The notes under the pieces are model-generated. The model made no database searches, was not told the DNA's origin, and saw nothing but the letters and a program-made list of their open reading frames with translations. The position numbers and the translations under genes were made by a program. A stretch of 47,930 bases of DNA from COE1 sp036310845 (GTDB lineage: Bacteria; Bacillota; Clostridia; Lachnospirales; Lachnospiraceae), in NCBI GenBank assembly GCA_036310845.1, contig JAXJRB010000030.1, positions 1 to 47,930 of the forward strand. Reading direction: 5' to 3'. Below are positions 16,459-24,355 of this stretch, one piece after another (position 1 is the first letter of the stretch; every line of letters begins with the position of its first letter).

Positions 16459-17112
16459 TTATTCAAGAAAAAAATTTGTATTTTTCAAACCAAATGCTTT
16501 TTCTACCAACAAAAAGGTTTCTTCCATTGTTCTGCTGTCATCCCTTTTAATTACATGAAATCCGGAATTCAAAAAGTCATCATATATTTCTCTCGAATTA
16601 ACACATTTTAAGCATTCACGAAAATTCTCCAAAGCAGCCGTAGGATTTTCTTCTTCTAACAGCAACTTATATAAAAACTGTTTTTCTCTGTCTGGACGTT
16701 CGAAGAATCTGTTAACAGATATTTCAGGATCTGCAAGCATAATCAAAACATGGTCTTTGTCCGATATTTCCCATAACATTTTGGTTGGAATATTTGTATC
16801 AACAAAAACAACTTTGTTTTCTTTAGCCAGCTTTTCAAGAATTTGCAATTCTAAAATCGTGCATTCTTTGGTGACTTCTTTAATCCATGCCTCATATTCA
16901 TCCGGCGTTCTCCTGATAAATTTTCTCCAATCCTTCAAATCTCTTGTATATGTCAATGCCGGAAATTCACAACTATTTATCTCTTGAAGCATTAAATTGT
17001 GATAGTTCTCTTCACATAAATATCCATTGTATTTCTCAGAAAGCATTTTAAGCATCGTTGATTTCCCTGCATACGCAGTTCCATTAATAAAATATACATT
17101 ATCAAATTTCAT
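16459..17112 (-). CDS. P-loop kinase-like ATPase
   Basis: 217 residues with Walker A GTAYAGKST at 11-19 and a Walker B-like strand KVVFVDTNIP around 98-107. A lid-like stretch NRFFERPDREKQ follows, as in small-molecule and nucleoside kinases, and the gene shares this style with the two other P-loop genes of the window. GAGGTAAAT precedes the ATG. It follows a membrane-protein gene by 28 bases, with no shared function obvious. The phosphoacceptor is unknown. Confidence 0.83.
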   Translation of the reverse strand: MKFDNVYFINGTAYAGKSTMLKMLSEKYNGYLCEENYHNLMLQEINSCEFPALTYTRDLKDWRKFIRRTPDEYEAWIKEVTKECTILELQILEKLAKENKVVFVDTNIPTKMLWEISDKDHVLIMLADPEISVNRFFERPDREKQFLYKLLLEEENPTAALENFRECLKCVNSREIYDDFLNSGFHVIKRDDSRTMEETFLLVEKAFGLKNTNFFLE

Positions 17113-17140
17113 ATTTACCTCAACTTTCAGTCAAATCCCT

Positions 17141-17581
17141 CTAAGACATTACATTCTTATATGAAATCGTAATATGCGCAGGTGCAAACAATACTGATGC
17201 TAAAACCAACAATACTGATCTACTCATAATTCCACTAAACAAGAAAATCACAGAAGGAATAATCGACAATGCCAATGCCCTAAAAAGGGTATTTTTGCTA
17301 AAACAAATAATCCATATCACACAGTAAAGTACAATCAGTACACTATTTACGATAAGATATATCGCAAATGCTTCGTCAGACCACCAACCAAACCATGTAC
17401 CGGGAATATTTATAACCATAAACCCGAAGCATCCAAATCTTCCTATCTGTTCAACCAGTTCAACAATCGTATTATTCCACTTATTTTCAAAACACTCTTT
17501 GCACTTTAACGCATATATAATGTTCGGTATCATGATTATTACCATAAACAGCATACCGAAAATATTTATCCATCCCATCAT
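17141..17581 (-). CDS. Four-helix integral membrane protein
   Basis: 146 residues, mostly hydrophobic, with about four predicted transmembrane segments: WINIFGMLFMVIIMIPNIIY, FGCFGFMVINIPG, AIYLIVNSVLIVLYCVIWII and LALSIIPSVIFLFSGIM. The function is not recognisable. I start at the first of two ATGs at 17581, preceded by GGTGAGAAT. The open frame extends 13 codons upstream without a ribosome site. It stands between the GNAT fragment and the kinase-like gene. Confidence 0.75.
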   Translation of the reverse strand: MMGWINIFGMLFMVIIMIPNIIYALKCKECFENKWNNTIVELVEQIGRFGCFGFMVINIPGTWFGWWSDEAFAIYLIVNSVLIVLYCVIWIICFSKNTLFRALALSIIPSVIFLFSGIMSRSVLLVLASVLFAPAHITISYKNVMS

Positions 17582-17620
17582 ATTCTCACCGCATAACTTC
17601 AAAAATAATTTAAAAGACAC

Positions 17621-17860
17621 CTATCTCTTAATTACATATTTTTGAATATCCTCTTTAAAAGTATCACTGTAAAACTCTTCCACTAGTTCTCCCTTACAAT
17701 TCTTTATAACATTAGAAGAAGCCGGATTTAATTTATCACACGTCAAAATAACTTCTTTTATGCCAATTGTGTCACATATTTTTAACGCGCTATTCAACAT
17801 ATCTGTTGCATAATGTTTCTTCCTTTCTGTTGGTCTTATGCAATATCCTAAATATGTCAA
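17621..17860 (-). pseudogene. 3' fragment of a GNAT acetyltransferase gene
   Basis: About 79 codons beginning LTYLGYCIRPTERKKHYATD. This is the acetyl-CoA-binding motif A of a GNAT protein (R-P-x-x-R-x-x-x-Y/G-A), followed by VILTCDKLNPASSNVIKNCK (motif B) and a normal ending. The N-terminal half, including its first strands, is missing. The fragment begins within the last bases of the serine hydrolase gene in another frame. Only a TTG could start it, so it is not a functional gene as it stands. Confidence 0.85.
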
Positions 17861-18490
17861 AGTTTCCTGTCAACAAGCCATTCAACACCAGACTCCGCCT
17901 GATCACTCTCCGGATTTCGATTGGTCATTACAATAGCAATTTCCTCTGTAGTACAGTTCATTTTCATCATGCACTGTCCGCATTCTCCCCAGCCTTGTGA
18001 CATCAATATATCTTTTCCGTTCACAAACACACCAAGACCTGTCCACGAAAAATGTTCCAGTGGATTAGCCATTTCCCGTGCTGTTTTTTCTTGCCAAAAA
18101 TCACTTTTTCCATTGAACGCTGCAATAAACTCCTTTGCTATCAAACAAAGTTCTGTTGGTGTACACCACAGCCCGGATGCAGCAAGATCGGGAAAAGGCG
18201 GAAATCTTCCCGGAATGGGCAAGCCTTCACCATCATAGCCTGTTACCATCATTTTATTGTTTTCAAAATATGCTATATTCTTAGTAGATGCAAAGAAGGT
18301 GTTTTTCAACCCTAATTTATCAAAAATCACTTCTTGAGCAACATCTTCGAATGGCTTATGCATAATCTCTTGTAACAATGTAAGCGCTCAATAAGTTGGT
18401 GCCTTTCGGCACAGTCATAATCCATGGGATAATAAACTTCATATATTAACGCGAGTTATAGTATTGCGTAGTAATGCGAGGAGGTTAGTC

Positions 18491-18859
18491 ATGGATCAAG
18501 TTACTAAAGTTCGTCGACATATAAAACGCGAGGAATGGAAATCCATTATTAGCGAGTGTCGAGCAAGTGGTATGACTGTAAAAGCCTGGTGTAAAGCAAA
18601 TGGCATTGTCGAACAGACATACTACAGAAATCTAAAAATGCTGCGAGAAGAAATGTTAGCATCTCTTCCGGCTCCGATTGTTAATGATGATTGCACAGAA
18701 AAGCCAACTGTATTCAAAAAGCTCGAAGTTACGACTCCGGTTGAGAATACGAAGGCTGCGGTTGTCATTCGCTTAGGTGGTGCTACCGTCGAAGTAAACG
18801 AAGGAACCAGTCAGCAAACAATTCAAGCAGTGTTGCTTGCACTGCAAGGCATATGTTAG
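18491..18859 (+). CDS. tnpA: IS66 accessory protein TnpA
   Basis: 122-residue first gene of the IS66 element, with an N-terminal helix-turn-helix region (EEWKSIISECRASGMTVKAW ... GIVEQTYYRNLKML). It is needed with TnpB for IS66 transposition, but its biochemical role is not settled. The start at 18491 is chosen because GAGGAGGTTAGTC lies directly before it. Its stop TAG overlaps the start of tnpB in ATGTTAG, which indicates translational coupling. Confidence 0.9.
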   Translation: MDQVTKVRRHIKREEWKSIISECRASGMTVKAWCKANGIVEQTYYRNLKMLREEMLASLPAPIVNDDCTEKPTVFKKLEVTTPVENTKAAVVIRLGGATVEVNEGTSQQTIQAVLLALQGIC

Positions 18860-19209
18860 GCGATATTACCGTTGCTGAAAACATTTATATCGCATGTGGC
18901 TATACTGATATGCGTAAATCCATTGATGGTTTAGCCAGTATTGTTCAGCAACAGTTTCATTTAGATCCGTTCTCTAATTCGTTGTTTCTGTTTTGCGGCA
19001 GAAATCGCAATAGAATGAAAGCACTTCTCTGGGAAGGAGATGGTTTTATCTTGTTATACAAAAGGTTAGAGAATGGTACATTTAAATGGCCACGTAATGA
19101 AGCCGAGTTGAAACCGATTACCTGGCAGCAATTCCGATGGCTTATGGAAGGTCTTCAAATTGAACAAAAGCAATCAATCAGACCTGCCCCAAAGGGTGAT
19201 TTTTGCTAG
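18853..19209 (+). CDS. tnpB: IS66 accessory protein TnpB (Orf2 family)
   Basis: 118 residues matching the IS66 Orf2-like family: YIACGYTDMRKSIDGLASIV near the start, then FCGRNRNRMKALLWEGDGF and LYKRLENGTFKWP. These are the most conserved stretches of the family. Essential for transposition of IS66 elements in studied cases, with unknown mechanism. It overlaps tnpA by 7 bases and is 93 bases upstream of tnpC. That gap contains an extended -10-like TGTGGTATAAT. Confidence 0.93.
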   Translation: MLGDITVAENIYIACGYTDMRKSIDGLASIVQQQFHLDPFSNSLFLFCGRNRNRMKALLWEGDGFILLYKRLENGTFKWPRNEAELKPITWQQFRWLMEGLQIEQKQSIRPAPKGDFC

Positions 19210-19302
19210 TGTGAAATTCGCGTAATCCATTGATTTTACTGGATTTACAGGCGCTTTTGTGGTATAATTATCTTATCAATTAGTAGAGGAATTATACCAG
19301 TT

Positions 19303-20841
19303 ATGAATGAAAAAGATGCCTATATTGAGCACCTTGAAAACACCATAAAGGACTTACAGAATCAGGTAAGCAATCTAACTGAGATGATTCTTTTGCTTCG
19401 TAAAGAAAAGTTTGGATCTTCCAGTGAGAAGACCACTACTCAGATAGAAGGACAGTTATCTCTGTTTAATGAGGCAGAGGTCGAAATGAATCCTGGTGCC
19501 AAAGAACCATTGGTAGAACGTAAGGGATGTTTTTACAAAAGAAAATCAAAAACATCTCGAGAAGAACTGCTAAAGGATCTTCCTGTGGAAGAATTCCCTT
19601 GCAACATTCATCCTGATGATATGTTCTGTGACCAGTGTGGCTCTGCATTAAGAGAGATTGGTTATGTCAAAGTACGTGATGAACTGGAATATATACCAGC
19701 TAAGGTAATAGTCATCAGATATATGCAACAAGCATGTGAATGCCCTGCTTGCAAACATACAGGCAGACCTTTTATTCGCAAAGCTGTTACTCCTAAATCA
19801 GTATTAAATCATTCTCTTGCATCGCCAAGTTCCGTAGCTCGTGTCATGTATCAGAAGTACGTAAATAGCGTTCCTCTTTACAGACAGGAGAAGGATTGGG
19901 AGCAGGTTGGCATTGGATTAAGCCGTGCTACTATGGCCAACTGGATTATCCGTAGTAGCGAGGACCATTTAAAGCCTGTTGTAGACAGACTAAGGAAGGA
20001 ACTCTTGAGTCGAGATATCATTCATTGTGATGAGACTCCAGTCCAGGTCCTCAAGGAGGATGGTAAGAAGCCACAGACCAAGTCATATATGTGGTTATAC
20101 CGCTCCGGTAATGATGGGAATCATCCCATCGTACTCTATGATTACCAACCATCAAGGAATGGTGATCATGCAGTCAACTATCTGAAGGACTTTAAAGGAT
20201 ATGTTCATTCAGATGGATACTCTGGATACAATAAACTAACAGGCATAACCAGAGTTGGCTGTTGGGCACATCTGAGACGCAAGTTTGTGGAGGCAATTCC
20301 ACAAAAGAAAAATCCAGATGGAACACCGACCAGTGCTGAGATGGGTCGTCAGTACTGCGATAAACTCTTTGCTATTGAAGATAGCCTAAAAGACCTTTCA
20401 AATGAAGAAAGATTCTGTAAGCGTCTTGAATTGGAAAAACCAGTTCTTGAGGCTTTTTGGTGCTGGCTTGATTCTTTGAATGCTTTGAAAGGATCTGCTT
20501 TAGGAAAAGCAGTTACCTATGCAAAGAATCAGAAACCATATATGGAAAACTATCTTCTTGATGGAAGATGTTCTCTATCAAACAATGCAGCTGAGAATGC
20601 AATTCGTCCATTTACTGTAGGACGAAAGAATTGGCTTTTTGCCGATACTCCAAAAGGAGCAAGTGCATCTGCAGCAATATATAGCTTAGTTGAGACCGCG
20701 AAAGCAAATGGTCTTAACGTGTATGCATATCTTCAACATTTGCTCTTGTACATGCCAAGTGCAGAATGGCAACAGTATCCAGAAGAACTGGATGAGTTGA
20801 TGCCCTGGTCACTGGAAGTACAAGCACAATGTAAACAGTAA
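19303..20841 (+). CDS. tnpC: IS66 DDE transposase TnpC
   Basis: Full-length 512-residue transposase. The order is an N-terminal coiled coil (about 5-35), a zinc-finger-like CDQCGS ... CECPAC region (109-150), then the DDE catalytic core with Asp243 (HCDETP), Asp304 (HSDGYSGY) and Glu431 (NNAAENAIRPF). The conserved end after GRKNWLFADTPKGASAS is also present. It cuts and joins the IS ends. AGAGGAATT lies upstream of the ATG. No frameshift or stop was seen. Confidence 0.96.
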   Translation: MNEKDAYIEHLENTIKDLQNQVSNLTEMILLLRKEKFGSSSEKTTTQIEGQLSLFNEAEVEMNPGAKEPLVERKGCFYKRKSKTSREELLKDLPVEEFPCNIHPDDMFCDQCGSALREIGYVKVRDELEYIPAKVIVIRYMQQACECPACKHTGRPFIRKAVTPKSVLNHSLASPSSVARVMYQKYVNSVPLYRQEKDWEQVGIGLSRATMANWIIRSSEDHLKPVVDRLRKELLSRDIIHCDETPVQVLKEDGKKPQTKSYMWLYRSGNDGNHPIVLYDYQPSRNGDHAVNYLKDFKGYVHSDGYSGYNKLTGITRVGCWAHLRRKFVEAIPQKKNPDGTPTSAEMGRQYCDKLFAIEDSLKDLSNEERFCKRLELEKPVLEAFWCWLDSLNALKGSALGKAVTYAKNQKPYMENYLLDGRCSLSNNAAENAIRPFTVGRKNWLFADTPKGASASAAIYSLVETAKANGLNVYAYLQHLLLYMPSAEWQQYPEELDELMPWSLEVQAQCKQ

Positions 20842-21454
20842 CTATTGTTGGGGATGGTATTGTACACCATCCCATATTTTTTATAAGGCGTCATGTTATT
20901 GAGCGCTTACGTAACAATAGTTGTAAAACACAATAGCCGGCATCTGAATATTCAAATTCCATTCCCTGTGCTTTTTCTGCTCGTACCGGACGATTATTAT
21001 AAGACGTTCTGCCTTCAAGAATATCCATCAAACCGACCTCAGAATCACTTCGTCGCAAACCATAGAATGCATCTTCTCCATCCACAATTCCTGCGGTATG
21101 AGACATAATCGCTCTGATAGTCGTATCACTTTCGTTCCCATCCATTGTGCGAAGTTTCCACTGTTTTAAATAATTATTAACAGGTACATCAATATCCAGC
21201 AAACGCTTTTCATATAATTTCATCACGCACAGCGCAGTGACAAACTTAGATATAGAATATGCCGGAAAAATAGTACTATCAGTTACCAATATGTTGCTTT
21301 GCTTATCTGCAACACCATAACATTCTGTTGTCTCTTTTCCTTCTGCATCCCTATAAACACAACTTATTCCCGGAAATCGTTCTATAATTTGTTGTTTCAT
21401 CTTACGTCCCCCTTTTACGAAGTCAACTTGGATTAACCCTGCACTATTACAAGA

Positions 21455-22012
21455 TTATCTAGAAGGGTTATCTAATACATAATACAGAGAAATGTGTTCC
21501 TCACCATTTATGGAAGTTCGAATGTTTTCCTTTACAAATCGAAATCCACTCTTTTCAATAACTCTTCTTGATTGTATATTTGTAACAGAATGACTACACA
21601 ATAAATAATCATACTTTTCCTTTTCAAAGCAGAATTTAGTCACTCCTTTAACCGCTTCCGGCATTAATCCTTTTCCCCAATATTCTTTACTGAGTACATA
21701 TCCTATTTCTCTACCTACAAGCTTTTCATACTCTTTACCCAATGAAAGTGTAAGTTCTTCAAGTCCCAATGATCCTATTACTTTGTGATTATCCTTAAGT
21801 TCCAAAGCAAATGTCTTTTTTTCTTTGATAAACATATCTAAAATAGTTTTTAATTCCTGAATTGATGCATGCGGATTCCAGCCAGCCATTTGACCAACAC
21901 CATCAACTTTAGCATACTCATAAAAATCTTCTAAATCCGTTTCCTTCCATGCCCGAATGATTAATCTGTCTGTTTCAAGCACTACACTTGTCAAATCAAC
22001 ATATGCATTCAT
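21455..22012 (-). CDS. GNAT acetyltransferase (RimJ/RimL type)
   Basis: 185 residues. The N-terminal LETDRLIIRAWKETDLEDFY is typical of RimJ-like enzymes. Motif A is REIGYVLSKEYWGKGLMPEA at about 101-120 (W-G-K-G-L), and motif B SHSVTNIQSRRVIEKSGFRF. This type acetylates ribosomal protein N-termini or small amines; no substrate can be named. AGGAGCG precedes the ATG by 9 bases. It lies 53 bases downstream of the NUDIX gene and 54 bases upstream of the split serine hydrolase. Confidence 0.91.
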   Translation of the reverse strand: MNAYVDLTSVVLETDRLIIRAWKETDLEDFYEYAKVDGVGQMAGWNPHASIQELKTILDMFIKEKKTFALELKDNHKVIGSLGLEELTLSLGKEYEKLVGREIGYVLSKEYWGKGLMPEAVKGVTKFCFEKEKYDYLLCSHSVTNIQSRRVIEKSGFRFVKENIRTSINGEEHISLYYVLDNPSR

Positions 22013-22065
22013 AATTTTTCGCTCCTTTACAAAATCTAATCATTTCGTCAAATTGGAATTGGTCA

Positions 22066-22524
22066 TCATCTTTCACACACCATTTGAACTATTTTCACGT
22101 CACACTCATCGACATATCCAATATCTTCTTGCATATCCCATAATCTTATCTCATTCATTTCATCATTGTCACTGTGTTCAAACGGAAGCAACTCTTCTTG
22201 ATGACCAACAAATATCGCTTGATATTTTATTTTACCTTTTGCATCCTCAACTTTAAACAAACCTTTAAATTCCAACATCTCATTTTTTTGATGTGTTTCT
22301 TCATATAATTCTCGAATTGCTGCTTCTCTTGCAGTTTCTCCTACGTCAATTCCGCCTGCAGGAAATTCCCATTGTTTTCTCCATCCATTATATCCAACAA
22401 CATACTTATCAGCGATTTTAAGAATTGCATATGCTCCCGTGACATTATTGTATTGTTCAATATCGTCTTCTTCAATATCAATATATTCAATCAACTTCCA
22501 ACCACTTCTATTTTTTGCCAGCAT
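22066..22524 (-). CDS. NUDIX hydrolase
   Basis: 152 residues. The Nudix box lies at 58-77: Gly58, Glu63, then RELYEETH. The catalytic Glu72, Glu75 and Glu76 are kept, but the final glycine of the consensus REUxEExGU is His78. The preceding WEFPAGGIDVGE is typical of MutT/ADP-ribose-pyrophosphatase relatives. I use the ATG at 22524 with TGTGGAGATAG before it; a GTG four codons higher overlaps that site. Likely cleaves a nucleoside diphosphate-linked compound. Confidence 0.88.
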   Translation of the reverse strand: MLAKNRSGWKLIEYIDIEEDDIEQYNNVTGAYAILKIADKYVVGYNGWRKQWEFPAGGIDVGETAREAAIRELYEETHQKNEMLEFKGLFKVEDAKGKIKYQAIFVGHQEELLPFEHSDNDEMNEIRLWDMQEDIGYVDECDVKIVQMVCER

Positions 22525-22546
22525 AACTATCTCCACAATTTCTTAT

Positions 22547-22642
22547 TCATCTCTTCGACCAATTCAAGTTTTTCGACTTCTTAACCATTAGAATATCATA
22601 ATCTTTTACAACGAGAGCAATATGTACAATCGACTGAATCAT
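22547..22642 (-). pseudogene. Stub of a VOC/glyoxalase-family gene joined to another gene end
   Basis: GGAGGGATAAAA precedes an ATG at 22642 that reads MIQSIVHIALVVKDYD, the unmistakable first strand of vicinal-oxygen-chelate proteins. After 16 codons the match ends, and the frame stops at 22547. In the next phase the same DNA reads LELVEEMNKKLWR and stops at the NUDIX ribosome site, like the tail of a protein. The middle of the gene appears to have been deleted. Confidence 0.7.
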
Positions 22643-22681
22643 TTTTATCCCTCCGTTTTTTCCATTTCTTCCAAGTACTTA

Positions 22682-22700
22682 AAATTTGTGTGTAACAAGT
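22682..22700. repeat. 19-bp repeat, copy 1
   Basis: AAATTTGTGTGTAACAAGT matches 18 of 19 bases of 24314-24332. In the second copy this sequence forms the left arm of a hairpin; here the right arm is absent. Both copies lie in gaps between minus-strand genes. Confidence 0.6.
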
Positions 22701-22755
22701 ATCGTATATTTTCTCATTTACTATCTCCCAACTAAGAAATTTCAAATCCTAATTA

Positions 22756-23280
22756 TCACTTATATTCAACAAAACTTTTCTGCTCTAATTCATAATCTAC
22801 CATAGATTGAACCTCTCCCAGCTGGTCTTTCCAACAATTTTCTCTAACTCTTACTTTTTTAAAGCCAAGTATCTCATATACATGCTGAGCCCTATGATTC
22901 TTGAGATTTGTATCCAAAATAATTTTATCGTATCCCATACTAAACAATTCTTTGATAAACATACTCAATATGATACGCCCTAACCCTTTTTCTTGATAAT
23001 TCGAATTGCATATCTTAATACCGATTTCTACAATGTTGTTCCCTTGGTTATAATAACTCATCTCTCCAATCGGTGTTTTTTCTATTTCAATAATTAATCG
23101 TCTTTTCGTATTGTCGCAATCTATTTCAATCTGTTTTTCAATTTCAGTCGCACATGTTCCTAAGCCATTAGGAAAACCTGCATGCCTCATTACACTTCCA
23201 TCATTCCACCATATTGCAAGTTGCTCACAATCCTTCTTTTCCGCATTTCTGATGCAAATATTTTTATATTCAATTCTCAC
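22756..23280 (-). CDS. GNAT family N-acetyltransferase
   Basis: 174 residues. Core elements: ICIRNAEKKDCEQLAIWWND at the N-terminus, IEIEKTPIGEMSYYNQGNN, motif A VEIGIKICNSNYQEKGLGRI around 83-102 (Q-E-K-G-L-G), and motif B DTNLKNHRAQHVYEILGFKK. This resembles RimL/SpeG-like enzymes and aminoglycoside-type acetyltransferases, but no specific assignment is justified. The ATG is 42 bases downstream of the broken GNAT gene's stop. Confidence 0.9.
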   Translation of the reverse strand: MRIEYKNICIRNAEKKDCEQLAIWWNDGSVMRHAGFPNGLGTCATEIEKQIEIDCDNTKRRLIIEIEKTPIGEMSYYNQGNNIVEIGIKICNSNYQEKGLGRIILSMFIKELFSMGYDKIILDTNLKNHRAQHVYEILGFKKVRVRENCWKDQLGEVQSMVDYELEQKSFVEYK

Positions 23281-23321
23281 ACTTTTCCCCCATATAACTT
23301 CATGCTTATATTACTAAAAGT

Positions 23322-23806
23322 TTATCTGATTTTAGCCATATAGAATTCATCCAAATATTCTCCTTCAACCAAAACAGACTTTCTTTTAATTCCTTCTATT
23401 TCAAAGCCGTTCTTTTCATACAGATGTTTAGCAACCTCATTTTCACAAATTACAGTTAGTTCTAAACGTGTAACCTTTTTTCTTCTGCCCACGTATCCAG
23501 TCTTTTGAAAAATTCTGTTCCAATTCCTTTCCCACAATAATTCTTCAATATTCCAACAACAATATATGATGAATGGGCTATGCGGTTCAAACCGCCTTTT
23601 TGTGCTGAAATATATCCCACAATTCTATCATCTGATTCTGCAACCAGAAGAAAGTCTTCGCCTTCTACTGAATTTTGTATTAGTGCCTCTACTCTTACAA
23701 TATCTCTTATTCTTTCTCTTGGTTCATATAACATATACTTCGTTTCATGGTCTGATTGGTTCATCATCTCCCAAAAGCTTACGGCATCCCTTTTAGACAG
23801 TTCTCG
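23322..23806 (-). pseudogene. Frameshifted GNAT acetyltransferase gene, 5' end lost
   Basis: The first part reads SKRDAVSFWEMMNQSDHETK ... GILKNYCGKGIGTEFFKRLD ... AEEK, a good GNAT N-terminus and motif A. The frame then runs into TAG. One base back, it continues KVTRLELTVICENEVAKHLY and EKNGFEIEGIKRKSV to a normal end at 23322. The break is a run of six A residues (minus strand); seven would restore the gene. Upstream, a TGA at 23807-23809 precedes SKRD with no start codon in phase, so the 5' end is also damaged. Confidence 0.88.
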
Positions 23807-23832
23807 TCAAATACCAGCATTTCTCGATACAC

Positions 23833-24267
23833 TCAATCCCAGATTGCTTCTTCACCAGTAGCCAATTCACCCCATTTGCTCGCCCAGCTTTCCACAAAAC
23901 AAGAAGTATACGGGAACTTCTTTTCTTCACGCAGCTTTACAAAGTACGGATGTCTTCCCCATACAAGAGAAATAATTCCAACAGCAACAAACAATGGCCC
24001 CAACACAATTGATTGAATGCAATGACCATATTCATGCACTCTGATTTTATCAGCATCTTTAATTTCGTCATTTGGTGTGAAGATAAACAATCCCAGGCTT
24101 AAACCGCTACGGGTGTCCCATCTTGTATCTATACAGCCAAGATATGTCTTATGGGGATAGTTATTCAGTTTAAGAAAAAAGAACAAACCAACAAGTGTAG
24201 GCAGGATTCCCCATGTGCACTGAAGAATAATAAACAAGATTCTTTTTACATATGTAACTATTTTCAT
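23833..24267 (-). CDS. Small membrane protein with HExxH-like motif
   Basis: 144 residues with two hydrophobic segments, about 10-32 and 86-104. Between them lies HEYGHCIQS at 78-86, placed just before the second segment in the manner of membrane zinc peptidases. A likely third ligand is not obvious, so catalysis is uncertain. The start is set at 24267 because GGAGGATGG lies before it; a higher ATG overlaps that site. I cannot name the family. Confidence 0.7.
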   Translation of the reverse strand: MKIVTYVKRILFIILQCTWGILPTLVGLFFFLKLNNYPHKTYLGCIDTRWDTRSGLSLGLFIFTPNDEIKDADKIRVHEYGHCIQSIVLGPLFVAVGIISLVWGRHPYFVKLREEKKFPYTSCFVESWASKWGELATGEEAIWD

Positions 24268-24313
24268 AATAAAGCCATCCTCCGCCAAGTTTATCTAACA
24301 GTTCGCTATGTTG

Positions 24314-24347
24314 AAATTTGTGTGTGACAAGTAAACCTTGCCACACA
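24314..24347. repeat. 19-bp repeat copy 2 forming a hairpin
   Basis: TGTGTGACAAG (24321-24331) pairs with CTTGCCACACA (24337-24347), with a wobble pair on the minus strand and a 5-base loop. It lies 9 bases after the methyltransferase stop on the minus strand, so it may end or stabilise that transcript, though no long T run follows. The left part repeats the sequence at 22682-22700. Confidence 0.6.
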
Positions 24348-24355
24348 TCAAAATT

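Larger units (their letters stand above)
18380..20910 (+). mobile_element. IS66 family insertion sequence, complete, with 8-bp target duplication
   Basis: 2,531 bp. The ends are inverted repeats starting GTAAGCGCTCAATAA on both sides (15 identical bases, then imperfect to about 25). The element is flanked by GTAACAAT at 18372-18379 and 20911-20918, a perfect 8-bp target duplication as expected for IS66. It carries the three standard genes tnpA, tnpB and tnpC on the plus strand, against the direction of every neighbour. All three are intact, so the insertion looks recent and possibly active. Confidence 0.97.
17857..21400 (-). pseudogene. Serine hydrolase (beta-lactamase/DD-peptidase fold) split by IS66
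   Basis: The N-terminal part (21400-20919) has the S-x-x-K motif SISK with Ser49 and Lys52 and the second motif as YSD. The C-terminal part (18379-17857) continues QEIMHKPFEDVAQEVIFDKL and ends VDRKL. Removing the insertion and one 8-bp duplicate restores an unbroken 1,005-base frame of 334 residues. The family includes class C beta-lactamases, esterases and penicillin-binding-like enzymes; this one has no signal peptide. GGGGGA precedes its ATG. The IS certainly inactivates it. Confidence 0.92.

Noticed and set aside
22013..22065. Frame reading DDDQFQFDEMIRFCKGAK between NUDIX and GNAT genes
   Set aside because: Too short to separate from chance, and it overlaps the GNAT ribosome site and start.
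23450..23500. Programmed -1 frameshift in the GNAT gene
   Set aside because: The codon phase gives GAA AAA AGG, not the A AAA AAG heptamer, no downstream stem was noticed, and the 5' end is damaged as well.
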